A stretch of 64,000 nt of DNA, taken from positions 18,729-82,728 of the forward strand of contig JAKOVD010000079.1 in the NCBI GenBank assembly GCA_029782215.1. Direction: 5' to 3'. The notes beneath the pieces are model-generated. The model did no database searches and was not told where the DNA came from. It saw only the letters and a program-made list of their open reading frames with translations. The DNA comes from Chloroflexota bacterium. Its GTDB lineage: Bacteria > Chloroflexota > Anaerolineae > J102. Both the position numbers and the translations under genes were made by a program. This document shows positions 17,826 through 26,800 of the stretch, in pieces; positions within the stretch are counted from its first letter, which is position 1; each line of letters begins with the position of its first letter.

Positions 17826-18659
17826 ATGTTCTCGCCGCTTCGCCGTTCCCATACGCTTCTGTACGCCCTCGTGGGCCTGGTGGGCCTGCTGGTCTTGCTG
17901 CCGGCCCTGAACTGGCTGGCCCACGAGTGGTGGAGCAACGACTACTACTCGCACGGCGTGCTGGTGCCCATCGTGTCGGCCTTCTTTGCCTGGCGTCTGC
18001 TGCCGCGGGTGCAGCGCCGCCCCAGCTACCTGGGCCTGTTCCTGGTCGTGGCCGCCCTGCTGGTCTACCTGGCTGCACTCGCCCAACGCGCCCTGTTTGT
18101 GGCGTCGCTGGGCATGATCGCCCTTTTTGCCGGGCTGACCTGGTACTTCCTGGGCCAGGCGGCGCTGCGGCGGCTGGCCTTCCCCCTGGTCTTCCTCATC
18201 TTCATGGTGCCCCTGCCTTTCGTCGAGGCCAGCAGTCTGCCCCTGTCCATGTTCACGGGCCAGGTCTCCACCCGGGCGCTGCAGGCGCTCGGTTTCGACG
18301 TCATTGTCAACGGCACCGCCGTCACCCTGCCCAACGCCAACCTGGTCGTGGGCGCGCAGTGCTCTGGCCTGCGCTCCATCGTCGCCCTGGTCACCCTTGT
18401 CGCCGTGTTCGTCTACGTCGTCGAAGGGTCGTGGTCCCGCAAGCTGCTCCTGGCGCTTTCCGCCATTCCCATCGCCATTCTCGGCAACACGCTGCGCGTG
18501 ACCTCGCTGCTGTGGGTGGCCAACCGCTGGGGGGCTGAGGCGGGGTTCACCTACTACCATAACGACTCCGGTATCGTCTTCTTCCTGGTCGCCTTTCTAT
18601 GTCTGGTACTGTTCGCCCGGCTGCTCGGCTGCCGGGAGATACGCAGCGACCTCTTGTGA
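17826..18659 (+). CDS. Exosortase
   Basis: A 277-residue membrane protein with about eight transmembrane helices. It carries the exosortase/archaeosortase catalytic triad: Cys179 in AQCSGLRS, Arg224 in NTLRVT and His245 in YYHNDSG. The family cleaves C-terminal sorting tails (PEP-CTERM and relatives) of exported proteins and is usually linked to polysaccharide synthesis loci. An upstream in-frame TTG exists at 17814 but the ATG at 17826 is preferred. No classical PEP-CTERM protein was found in the window. The EpsI-like gene overlaps the 3' end. Nearby surface proteins with conserved LPL-type tails are possible but unproven substrates. Confidence 0.88.
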   Translation: MFSPLRRSHTLLYALVGLVGLLVLLPALNWLAHEWWSNDYYSHGVLVPIVSAFFAWRLLPRVQRRPSYLGLFLVVAALLVYLAALAQRALFVASLGMIALFAGLTWYFLGQAALRRLAFPLVFLIFMVPLPFVEASSLPLSMFTGQVSTRALQALGFDVIVNGTAVTLPNANLVVGAQCSGLRSIVALVTLVAVFVYVVEGSWSRKLLLALSAIPIAILGNTLRVTSLLWVANRWGAEAGFTYYHNDSGIVFFLVAFLCLVLFARLLGCREIRSDLL

Positions 18660-19291
18660 TCCTGGCGGTGTTCACGCTGGCCCTGGCGGTGGTCATCGCC
18701 CTCTACGGCCGCGACCTGTGGCCGGCGCCGGATGGCGCCGGCCATCGGTTGGTCGCCGACATCGACCGTTGGCGCAGCACGAACCGGGAGCGGACAGTCG
18801 AGGCGCGCTATGACTTCACCCTCAACGCCGATCTCAAGGCGCTGCCCCTGCAGGTGGGCGACTGGCAAGGCGCCGACATTCCCCAGACCAACGTCGAGGT
18901 GGCCATCCTCCTGGAGCCTGAGCAGTACGTCTACCGCCGCTACACCCGCCCCGATGGCAAGTACGTCTGGCTCAGCCTGATCGGGAGCCGCCAGACGAAA
19001 TCGTTCCATTCCCCCCAGATCTGCTACACGGCCGACGGCTGGCAGACCGATGTCACCTCCCAGCCCGTAGCGCTGGACGAAGGCAGCCTGTACATGCTGC
19101 GCGTGGATGCCCGCAAAGCCCCCTGGGAACACGTCATCCTGTATACCTTCCTCTACCCCAACTCGCTCCGCCAGGCCGAAGATGGGGCGGTGCTGTTCAA
19201 GGTCACGGCGCCGCTGTCAGGCACGCCGGAGGAAACCGTGGCCCTCGAGGAAGCCTTTCTTCGCGAATTCTTTCACAGCGCTCGTTTGTAG
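18599..19291 (+). CDS. EpsI-like exosortase-associated protein
   Basis: A protein of up to 230 residues with one N-terminal membrane anchor (LVILAVFTLALAVVIALYG). A periplasmic or extracellular EpsI domain follows, with the family landmarks PLQVGDWQG, KSFHSPQICYTADGW and the closing AEDGAVLFKVTAPL. EpsI accompanies exosortases, often fused to their C-terminus; here it is a separate gene. The ATG at 18599 overlaps the exosortase gene by 61 nt. A GTG at 18656 overlaps the exosortase stop as GTGA and is a real alternative, giving 211 residues. I kept the ATG because it leaves basic residues before the membrane segment. The molecular function is unknown. Confidence 0.8.
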   Translation: MSGTVRPAARLPGDTQRPLVILAVFTLALAVVIALYGRDLWPAPDGAGHRLVADIDRWRSTNRERTVEARYDFTLNADLKALPLQVGDWQGADIPQTNVEVAILLEPEQYVYRRYTRPDGKYVWLSLIGSRQTKSFHSPQICYTADGWQTDVTSQPVALDEGSLYMLRVDARKAPWEHVILYTFLYPNSLRQAEDGAVLFKVTAPLSGTPEETVALEEAFLREFFHSARL

Positions 19292-19323
19292 GGCAGCGGC
19301 GCCAGCCTGTATCATTCGGTGCT

Positions 19324-20031
19324 ATGAGCACGTTAGAGGCGCCGCTCCTGCCGGCATTTCGGTGGAAGCGATGGCACGGTATGGTCCTCGGTCTCCTGGG
19401 GCTGCTGGTGATCGGGATGCTCGCCTTCGCCATCTTCAAGCCCATCCGCGTCCTCCCGCGCATGCGCCTGGCGCCCGGCTTCGCCCTGCGGGACCAGAAC
19501 AACCAGGTCCTCACCAATGAGGACTTGCGGGGCAAGTTCGTCCTCTACAACTTCACCTACACCGGCTGCCAGCCGCCCACCTGCCGCTCGACCGACGCCA
19601 TCATGCAGGAGGTCTACCAGCGGCTGGGAGAGGCCGACACCGGCGGCGTGCCGGTGTCGCTGGTCACCATCTCCTTCGACCCCGAACACGACACCCCCCA
19701 GAAGTTGGCCGCCTACGCCCAAACGCTCGGCGCCGACCCCGGACGCTGGCGCTTCCTCACCGGCGAGCCCAGCCGCTTGAAGTCGGTCATCGGGGCCGGC
19801 TTCGGCGTCTACTATGAGTCCAAGCCGGAGGGCTTCGCCTACAGCCCCACCCTGGTGCTGGTGGACGGGTTGGGCATCGTGCGCGCCGTCTACAGCAGCC
19901 GCAGCTCCACGCCTGACGCCAACAACATCCTGCGCCACCTGAACGTGCTGGGGGAAGAGGTCAGGAACAGCGTGGGGGTGGGACGCCTGGGCTATGAGGC
20001 TGCCCATCTCTTTCTCTGCTACGCACCCTGA
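19324..20031 (+). CDS. Sco1/SenC-like thioredoxin-fold protein, degenerate metal site
   Basis: A 235-residue membrane-anchored protein (TM about residues 20-40) with a thioredoxin-like Sco domain: LAPGFALRDQNNQVLTNEDLRGKFVLYNFTYTG and ISFDPEHDTP. In canonical Sco proteins copper is bound by CxxxC plus a distant His. Here the cysteines are spaced C-x4-C (Cys82, Cys87 in GCQPPTC) and the position of the His is occupied by a YSP segment (FAYSPTLVLVD). Copper binding in the usual way is therefore doubtful; a thiol-disulfide role is an alternative. It lies 51 nt before a second, canonical Sco gene. The two may work as a pair in cytochrome oxidase CuA-site assembly, though no oxidase genes are in the window. 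Confidence 0.8.
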   Translation: MSTLEAPLLPAFRWKRWHGMVLGLLGLLVIGMLAFAIFKPIRVLPRMRLAPGFALRDQNNQVLTNEDLRGKFVLYNFTYTGCQPPTCRSTDAIMQEVYQRLGEADTGGVPVSLVTISFDPEHDTPQKLAAYAQTLGADPGRWRFLTGEPSRLKSVIGAGFGVYYESKPEGFAYSPTLVLVDGLGIVRAVYSSRSSTPDANNILRHLNVLGEEVRNSVGVGRLGYEAAHLFLCYAP

Positions 20032-20082
20032 AATGCGGGCGGCGCCGCGCACATTCACCCTGTTCTCTGCGATAGGCCTGTT

Positions 20083-20685
20083 ATGAAGATCGACAAACGT
20101 ATTCTCATTGCCGCCGCCGCCGTGCTCGTGGTCGCCGTGGTGGCTGTCCTGGTCGCCGGACGCCTGCGCCCCCATTCCTTCCAGGGCGTGGTGCTCCAGA
20201 CCGACAAGCCGGCCGCCGACTTCACCCTGACCGCTTCCACGGGCCAACCGGCGAGCCTGAGTGATTTCCGCGGCAAGTGGGTCGTTCTCTACTTCGGCTA
20301 CACCTTCTGCCCCGATGTCTGCCCTACGACCCTTGCCCGGATCAATGCTGCCCTGAACCAGATCGGAGACAAGGCCAAAGACGTCCAGGTCCTCATGGTC
20401 TCCGTGGACCCCGAACGTGATACCCCCGAACGCCTTGCCACCTACCTGGGCGCCTTCAATCCCAGCTTCCTGGGGCTGACCGGGACCGTGGACCAGGTGA
20501 CCCAGGCCGCCACCCCCTTTGGCATCTACTTCGCCAAGCAGGATGTCGAGGGCGCCAGCGGCTACCTGATGGATCACACCGCGTCGGTGACGCTTGTCGA
20601 CCCGGAGGGCCGCACACGCCTGGTCTGGCTGACCGACAGCACCCCCGAAGGCATGGCCAGCGACCTGAACTATCTCATTCGCTGA
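20083..20685 (+). CDS. Sco1/SenC-family copper chaperone
   Basis: A 200-residue protein with an N-terminal anchor (ILIAAAAVLVVAVVAVLVAG) and a complete Sco domain. Cys76 and Cys80 are in FGYTFCPDVCPTT, and His165 is in the YLMDHTASVTLVD segment. Together they form the copper site. The VSVDPERDTPE segment is also conserved. Family members deliver copper to, or reduce, the CuA centre of cytochrome c oxidase on the outer face of the membrane. It follows the degenerate Sco gene on the same strand. Its stop is 11 nt from the stop of the converging glycoside-hydrolase-like gene, leaving no room for a separate terminator. Confidence 0.9.
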   Translation: MKIDKRILIAAAAVLVVAVVAVLVAGRLRPHSFQGVVLQTDKPAADFTLTASTGQPASLSDFRGKWVVLYFGYTFCPDVCPTTLARINAALNQIGDKAKDVQVLMVSVDPERDTPERLATYLGAFNPSFLGLTGTVDQVTQAATPFGIYFAKQDVEGASGYLMDHTASVTLVDPEGRTRLVWLTDSTPEGMASDLNYLIR

Positions 20686-20695
20686 GCAGTTCTTC

Positions 20696-22600
20696 TTAGC
20701 GTAGAAAGAGGGGGAGGAAGACACGCAGGGGCGACGGCGTCTCGGTGGGCGTCGGCGACGGCGTCTCGGTGGGCGTCGGCGACGGCGTCTCGGTGGGCGT
20801 CGGCGACGGCGTTTCGGTGACGGTCGGGGTGGGCGAGAGTGTTGCGGTCGGGGTATCGGTTGCCGTGGCCGTAGGCGTCGGCGTTTCCGTCGGCGTCTCG
20901 GTGGCCGTTGCCGTTGATGTGGGCGTGTCCGTAGGCGTGCCGGTCGGTGTCGGGGTGTCTGTCGGCGTCTCCGTCGGCGTCTCGGTGGCCGTTGCCGTCG
21001 GCGTGGGCGTGTCTGTGGACGTGCCGGTCGGTGTCGGCGTCGCGCTGGCGGTCACCGTGGGGGAGGGCGTCGGCGTTGCCGTCGCCGTCGCCGTGTGGGA
21101 GGGCGTCGGGGTCGGCGTGGCTGTGGCCGCCAGCGTGGGCGTGCGTGTGGGTGTGCGCGTGGGTGTCGGGGTGCGGCTGGGGGTCGGCGTGGCCGTGGGC
21201 GCAGTCGCAGGGATGCCCTCCACAATCAGCGGGTCAGGGCCGATGGCGAGGCTCACGGAGCCATCACGGGCGCCATCCTGGTCACCGCTGCCGCCATCCG
21301 CCACCACGGTCGCAGCGCCCAACTTGTTGACGTAACGAAGCGAGCCGCCCGCCGAACCCACAGGGAACGCCACCACCAGGGGCGTTTCCGTTTCCCGCCA
21401 GATCACGGTCTTGGCCTTGGTCCCCGCCGCAAAGCGATAGGCCTCGATGTCCTTGCCGACGTTGGTCACCTCGGCGGCGAGGCTGGCGTCACCCAGCTCG
21501 GTGACAAAGGTGCGATAGGCCGTGAAACCGGGCTTCGGCGTCAGATTCGACCGCAGCAGGCCGTAAGCATAGCCGTCTGAAGAGCTCGGGCGGTCCACGC
21601 CCTGGAACCACAGGATCGGATAGATACCGCCGGCAAGGCTGTGCGTGAAGCCCTTGATCACGTACCGCGCCTGCAGGTCCTCGCTGTACACGGAAGGATC
21701 TCCCGAACCGGCGGGCTTGGTGCTGGGCGATCCCAGCTCCGTGAGCATGATGGGCTTTGTCTTGCCCGTCGCCGCCCGCACCTTGCGCTGCAGATCCTGC
21801 TCTTTGCCGACCACCCAACCCCATTTGTACGAAAAAGCCTCGTAGAAGTGGAAGTTGATCACGTCGATGTAGTTGCCGCCCCCGGCCGCCAGGAAATCGT
21901 CAAGGAAGTAGCGGTCGAAGGGACCTCCTTCGTCCACCCAGGCGTCATAGGCAAGCCCGCCGATCGCCACCAGGGCGTTCGGATTGGCGGCCTTCATGGC
22001 CGGGTAAGCGGACTTAAGCAGGGCGGCGTACTTGTCGCCGCCGGCGCCCGCTGCCTGCCCCGGCCCTTTGCCCCAACAGCCTCCTATCCAGGCGTGGCCG
22101 GCGGCATCGGCGTTGTCAGGCTCATTTCCCAACTCGAAATAGCGTAAGTTGTACGGCGCCGCGCTGTAGCGCGCCACCACTTCTTTCATGAAGTTGGCAT
22201 AGGTCGCCACGTGCTGGGGATACAGAGGTCCGCAGGACGTGGCCGCCGCCCAGGTCGGGTTGCTCATCACCGTCAACACCACCTTGTAGCCCTGCCCGAT
22301 CGCAGTGCTGACACGTTTGTCGGCGCTGGTCCACTGGTAAACACCCGGGCTGGTCTCCGTACCTGCCCAACTGACTCCCACCCGCGTCCAGGTGGCGCCG
22401 GCGCCGCGCACCGTCGGGCCGGAGCCGCCGTCATCCGGCCACAGCAGCCACATGCCCATCGCCGCCTGGGCGGCGGCGTCTGGCGCCGCCGGCCCGGAGG
22501 GAGCCGGCCTGGGTCCGGCCAAGGCGCCGCCCAGCGGCGCCAGGAGGACCAGCAGGATGGCGACGACGAGCGTCCAACTTTGCTGCTTGTGCTTGCTCAT
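20696..22600 (-). CDS. Secreted clan-A glycoside-hydrolase-like protein with Thr/Pro tail
   Basis: A 634-residue exported protein. The signal peptide is residues 1-28. A TIM-barrel domain (residues about 45-440) of clan GH-A type follows. The probable acid/base is Glu160 in ELGNEPDN and the probable nucleophile is Glu288 in MLTELGSPS. Substrate specificity is not clear; it resembles GH39/GH5-like proteins. Residues about 460-620 are a Thr/Pro-rich linker, partly built from exact 24-bp DNA repeats. The protein ends in VFLPLFLR, a short hydrophobic tail also seen near the end of the giant paralogue. The start follows selD by 65 nt. The N-terminal domain is a clear paralogue of the first 450 residues of the giant gene beyond selD. 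Confidence 0.78.
   Translation of the reverse strand: MSKHKQQSWTLVVAILLVLLAPLGGALAGPRPAPSGPAAPDAAAQAAMGMWLLWPDDGGSGPTVRGAGATWTRVGVSWAGTETSPGVYQWTSADKRVSTAIGQGYKVVLTVMSNPTWAAATSCGPLYPQHVATYANFMKEVVARYSAAPYNLRYFELGNEPDNADAAGHAWIGGCWGKGPGQAAGAGGDKYAALLKSAYPAMKAANPNALVAIGGLAYDAWVDEGGPFDRYFLDDFLAAGGGNYIDVINFHFYEAFSYKWGWVVGKEQDLQRKVRAATGKTKPIMLTELGSPSTKPAGSGDPSVYSEDLQARYVIKGFTHSLAGGIYPILWFQGVDRPSSSDGYAYGLLRSNLTPKPGFTAYRTFVTELGDASLAAEVTNVGKDIEAYRFAAGTKAKTVIWRETETPLVVAFPVGSAGGSLRYVNKLGAATVVADGGSGDQDGARDGSVSLAIGPDPLIVEGIPATAPTATPTPSRTPTPTRTPTRTPTLAATATPTPTPSHTATATATPTPSPTVTASATPTPTGTSTDTPTPTATATETPTETPTDTPTPTGTPTDTPTSTATATETPTETPTPTATATDTPTATLSPTPTVTETPSPTPTETPSPTPTETPSPTPTETPSPLRVFLPLFLR
20731..20820. 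repeat. 24-bp tandem repeat in linker of glycoside-hydrolase-like gene
   Basis: A 24-bp unit beginning GCGACGGCGTCTCGG on the plus strand is repeated exactly at 20731, 20755 and 20779, with a slightly changed copy at 20803. It encodes an eight-residue Thr-Glu-Thr-Pro-Ser-Pro-Thr-Pro unit just before the C-terminal VFLPLFLR. The unit is a multiple of three, so copy-number change would keep the frame. Confidence 0.9.
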
Positions 22601-22665
22601 GGTCCGGCTTACCAGAGGGGCGCAGGGCTGCGCGGGCAGGTGCGGGCGCCCGGCCGCCCCTCCTG

Positions 22666-23715
22666 CTACGGATCCACCTCGATGCCGCTGCCCGCGAAGA
22701 CTTCCCCGATCTCCCACAGCCCCAGGCCGCGGGCTGCCGCCGAATGGCAGGCGGGGCCGGCCTGGTCAGGAGCCACCGCCATCAGCAGGCCGCCCGAAGT
22801 CTCCGGGCTGAAGCAGAGAACCTGCTGCCACTCGGCGATCGCCGGATCAAAGCGCACGTGCGGGCCATAGTAGGCCCGGTTGTCATGGCTGCCGCCAGGA
22901 TACACCCAGTCAGCGCCCAGCCGTTCGGCGCCCGGCAGCCAGGGCAGCTTCCCGTAAGACAGACGCAGCCCGGCGCTGCCGCGGGCGACCATCTCCCACC
23001 CGTGCCCCAACAGGCTGAAACCCGTGATATCGGTCACGGCATGGGCGCCGCAGGCCTGGGCGATGTCCGCCGCCACGTTGTTGAGCCGGAGCATGCTCTG
23101 CGTCGCCGTCTCCAGCTCTTCCGGCGTCGCCAGATCGCGTTTCAGGGCCGTCGTCACCACCCCCGCCCCCAGCGGCTTGCTCAGCAGAAGCCTGTCGCCC
23201 GGCTGCGCCCCGCCCTTGCGGGTCAGGCGCCTGGGGTCGATGGCCCCCAACACCACCAGGCCGTATTTCGGCTCCGCATCCTGGACGCTGTGCCCGCCGG
23301 CGATGGCGATCCCCGCCTCGCGGGCTTTCTCGGCGCCGCCGCGCAGGATGGCGCTGGACACCTCGAGAGGCAGCGTCTTGGGCAGCGCCGCCACGTTCAA
23401 CGCCAGCAGCGGCCTGGCCCCCATGGCGTAGATGTCGCTGAGGCTGTTGGCGGCGGCGATGGCGCCGTAGGCGTAGGGATCGTCGACAATGGGCGTGAAG
23501 AAATCGAGCGTGACGACAATAGCCAGGTTGTCGCTCAACCGGTAGACGGCAGCATCGTCCGCAACCTCCAGACCCACCAGCAGGTTGTCGTCCTGGTAAT
23601 CACTATAGGTTTCCTGGATAGGACGCAGAACCTGCGCCAGGGCCTCGGCGGCCAGCTTGCTCGCTCAGCCGGCGCAGGCGGCCAGGCTGGTGAGGCGGAC
23701 GGTGTCAGCAGTCAT
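22666..23715 (-). CDS. selD: Selenide, water dikinase, predicted selenoprotein (in-frame UGA = Sec17)
   Basis: SelD makes selenophosphate from selenide and ATP. The conserved body runs from [13 protein letters not shown] through [14 protein letters not shown] (ATP/metal region) to [11 protein letters not shown]. Read as normal stops, the gene would lack its N-terminus. Translating through the TGA at 23665-23667 restores a full 349-residue SelD starting at the ATG at 23715. The 16 residues before the TGA are conserved-looking ([10 protein letters not shown]), and [16 protein letters not shown] follows it. The TGA is codon 17, exactly where E. coli SelD has its catalytic Cys17 and where many species use selenocysteine. 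A small hairpin 29-41 nt after the TGA fits a bacterial SECIS. It lies between two glycoside-hydrolase-like paralogues, all on the minus strand. No other selenocysteine gene is in the window. Confidence 0.9.
23624..23636 (-). promoter_or_regulatory. Candidate bSECIS hairpin in selD
   Basis: On the selD mRNA, CGCAG (23636-23632) and CUGCG (23628-23624) form a 5-bp stem with loop GUU. The loop starts 34 nt after the UGA and begins with G. Published bacterial SECIS models expect an apical loop about 16-37 nt downstream with a G in one of its first two positions. Confidence 0.45.
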
Positions 23716-23743
23716 GAGGGTGAGGTGCGAGGGTGTAAACGCG

Positions 23744-23795
23744 GGCGAACCGCAGGACCGGGCGCTCAGGCGGGCGCCAGGGGCTGCGGTTCGCC
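23744..23795 (-). terminator. Long hairpin between giant gene and selD
   Basis: GGCGAACCGCAG (23744-23755) pairs perfectly over 12 bp with CTGCGGTTCGCC (23784-23795). Inside, GGCGC (23761-23765) pairs with GCGCC (23774-23778). It lies 38 nt after the giant gene's stop and 29 nt before selD's start codon. On the minus strand only a short TTT follows, so it may be a weak terminator, an mRNA stability element or a selD leader structure. Confidence 0.45.
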
Positions 23796-23832
23796 GCGCA
23801 GAAGACGGGGTAAGGGGGTTGGCGGCAGGCCG

Positions 23833-26800
23833 CTAATCAAGCCGCGGCCACAGGCTGCGCTGGACGAACAGGGGCGGCAGCAGCATGGACACGGGCGCCG
23901 GCAGCCAGCTCAGCGCCGGGAGGTCCCCGGCGGCAGGCCGCAGGGAGATGGTCCGCGTGGCATTGACGCGGAGGAAGAGGGGCATGTAGGTGCGGTAGGG
24001 CAGGGCGTCAGGACTCAGCGCCGGCGCCGCAGGCTGGTCGTCCGGAACGATGAGACGCGGCGGCATCACCGGTGTTGGCGTGTCCGTCGGTACCAGCGTC
24101 GGTGTATCCGTCGGCACGGGCGTCGGCGTGTCCGTCGGCGTCAATGTCGGTGTCCGCGTGGGTGTGGGAGTTGGTGTGTGGGTCGGTGTCGGCGTCCAAG
24201 TGGGCGTGGGCGTCCAGGTCGGCGTGCGGGTCGGCGTGGGGGTAGAAGTCGCCGTCGGTGTCGGCGTGGGCGTCCGCGTCGGGGTGCGGGTCGGCGTCCG
24301 CGTCGGCGTCGCCGTCGGCGTGGGTGTGGCATAGCGCAGCGTGAAGACGCTGCCGCCGTAAGTGCCGCCGCCCAGCGTCCCGATCGGATAGCGGATCCAC
24401 TGGTCGTTCACCCGCTCGCCGCCCGGCCCGGGATCAGCCGAGACAAACAGGTAGAGCTGCCAGGGATCGACCGCAGGCTCCAGGTACAGGTGATAGTAAG
24501 CGTACAGCGTTCCTTCCGGCGCCTGCCAGGTGAAGCTGCCACCCTCCGTGGTCGCCACGTTCTGCAGGAAGTTGCCGCGCGTGGTGGGATCATCCGACCC
24601 CCAGACCTGGACGTAGTTGTAGCCAACGAGTGGGCTGCCGCCCTGTTCCAGCAGGGTTCCGCTCAGGACCAGGCCGGCAGGCGTAGGCGTGGCGGTGGGT
24701 GTCGGCGTTCGCGTCGGTGTGGGCGTGGATGTGGCGGTCGGCGTCAAGGTCGCCACGCGGGTGGCGGTCGCCGTGCGGGTCGGTGTGGGCGTGCCCGTCG
24801 CCGGCTGCGTCGCCGTCGCGGTGCGGGTCGGCGTCGGCGTAGATGAAGGCGTCACCACCGGCGTGGGCGTGGCCGTCGCCGCCAGGGTCGCCGTCGGGGT
24901 GGCCGTGTCCACAGGCGCGGCCGTTGGCGTTGAGGTGGGGACCGGCGTCGGCGTGGAAGTAGCCGGGACGGTCGGCGTAGATGTCGGCGTGGCGCTGGCG
25001 ACCGGCGTCGCCGTAGGTGTGGGCGTCACGACGTACGGCAGCTTAAACAGAAGCAGCGGCATCCATAGGCCGTAGGTCGAAGGCTCCGGCGATGCCGTCG
25101 CCGTCGGCGTGAAGGTCGGCGCCAAGGTGGCTGTGGCCGTCGCCGTCGCGGTCGGCGCAGAGGTGGCCGTCGGCGTGGAGGTGGCCGTGGGGACCAAAGT
25201 CGCCGTGGCCGTCGGAGTGGGTGTCGCCGTGTTCGTCGGCGTCGGCGTCACCGTGGGCGTCCGCGTCGGCGTCGCCGTGGGCGTGGCGGTCGGCGTCAGT
25301 GTGACCGTTGGGGTCGGGGTGGGCGTGGGCGCAGGCACCCGGTACTGCAGCCGCAGGTAGGGCCGCAAGCTGGGGTCCAGCGACCAATGGCGCCCGGTCA
25401 GGCTGTACTGGATGGAAGCAGTGCTCTGGCCGTCCATCAACAGCCCGAAGTTGGAGGCAGGGTCGGCGAACCAGCCTTGGGCCGCGGTGGTGATGTCGAC
25501 GGTGGTCCAGCCGCTGTCGGCGAGGGGCGTGGTGGCAAAGGGCGTCTGCTCACGGTCGGCCGCTCCCGCCGCCATCAGGGTCTGCCATCTCTGCCCGGTG
25601 CTCGCCAGGGCGCCTGTGGCCTCGTTCTCGTTCCAGGGCCGCCGCAGGCGGTAGAGGTTGCCGGTCAGCGGAAGCGCCTGCGCACGGTCGATCGTGAACA
25701 GATTGAGATCGGCCTCGAGCAGGGTCGCGCCCGGCGGCAGCGCCGAGAGATCGAAGCGGAAGAGCAGGACGGTGCGCCCGCCCGACTGCAGCAGCAGGAT
25801 GCTGCTGCCGCCGAAGTTGTCGTTCAGCAACGCCGAAGACAGATAGGTGTCGGCCGCTGGCGTCGTCGTGATCACGACCGTGGGCAGGGGGGTGGGGGTG
25901 GCCGTCGGTGTCGGCGTGTTCGTGGCCGTCGGCGTATTCGTGGGCGTATTCGTGGGCGTGGGCGTTGCCGTGGGCGTTGCCGTGGGTGTACTCGTGGGTG
26001 TCGCCGTCGGCGTGCTCGTGGGTGTCGCCGTCGGCGTGGCGGTCGGCGTCGACGTAAGCGTTGGGGTCGCGGTTGGCGTCAACGTGCTCGTCGGCGTGTT
26101 TGTCGGTGTGGCGGTCGGGGTAGACGTCCGCGTGGGTGTGGCGGTCGGGGTCGCCGTCGGCGTCGCCGTGCTCGTCGGCGTGTTCGTCGGCGTGGCGGTC
26201 GGGGTAGGCGTCGGCGTGGGTGTATTCGTCGGGGTCGCGGTCGGCGTCGCCGTGCTCGTCGGCGTCGCGGTCGGCGTCGCGGTCGGGGTAGGCGTCGGCG
26301 TGGGTGTATTCGTCGGGGTCGCCGTCGGCGTCGCCGTGTTCGTCGGCGTCGCGGTCGGCGTGCTTGTCGGCGTCGCCGTGCTCGTCGCCGTCGGGGTGGG
26401 CGTCGGCGTCGCCGTCGGGGTCGCCGTTGGGGTCGGGGTGTTTGTCGGCGTGGGCGTGCGCGTGGGCGTGTTAGTCGGGGTCGCCGTCGGGGTCGCCGTC
26501 GGGGTGCGCGTGGCGGTGGGGGTCACCGTCGCCGTCGGGGTCGCCGTCGGGGTCGCCGTAGACGTGGGCGTTGGCGTCGGCGTCGGGACGTGGTACCAAA
26601 CCACCAGCACCGGCCGGTAGACCGGGGGCGTCGACTCGCGCGAGGCGAGGGTGTACTGCACCGGGTTGTCGCCGACGCCGTCGATGACGATGCCGTAGTT
26701 CTGCTCGTCGTTCAAGTGCCAACCGGTGACCAGGGAAGTCACATCCACCGTGGTCCAGCCGCTGGCCGGCAGGGGCACCGCCCCAAAGGGCTGCTGCTCG

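Noticed and set aside
22666..23577. selD taken as an N-terminally truncated gene or pseudogene starting at 23577
   Set aside because: Reading through one TGA at the exact active-site codon restores the complete family N-terminus, which fits selenocysteine better than decay.
23744..23795. Hairpin before selD considered as a tRNA-Sec gene
   Set aside because: No acceptor stem, anticodon TCA or T-arm arrangement is present; it is a simple nested hairpin.
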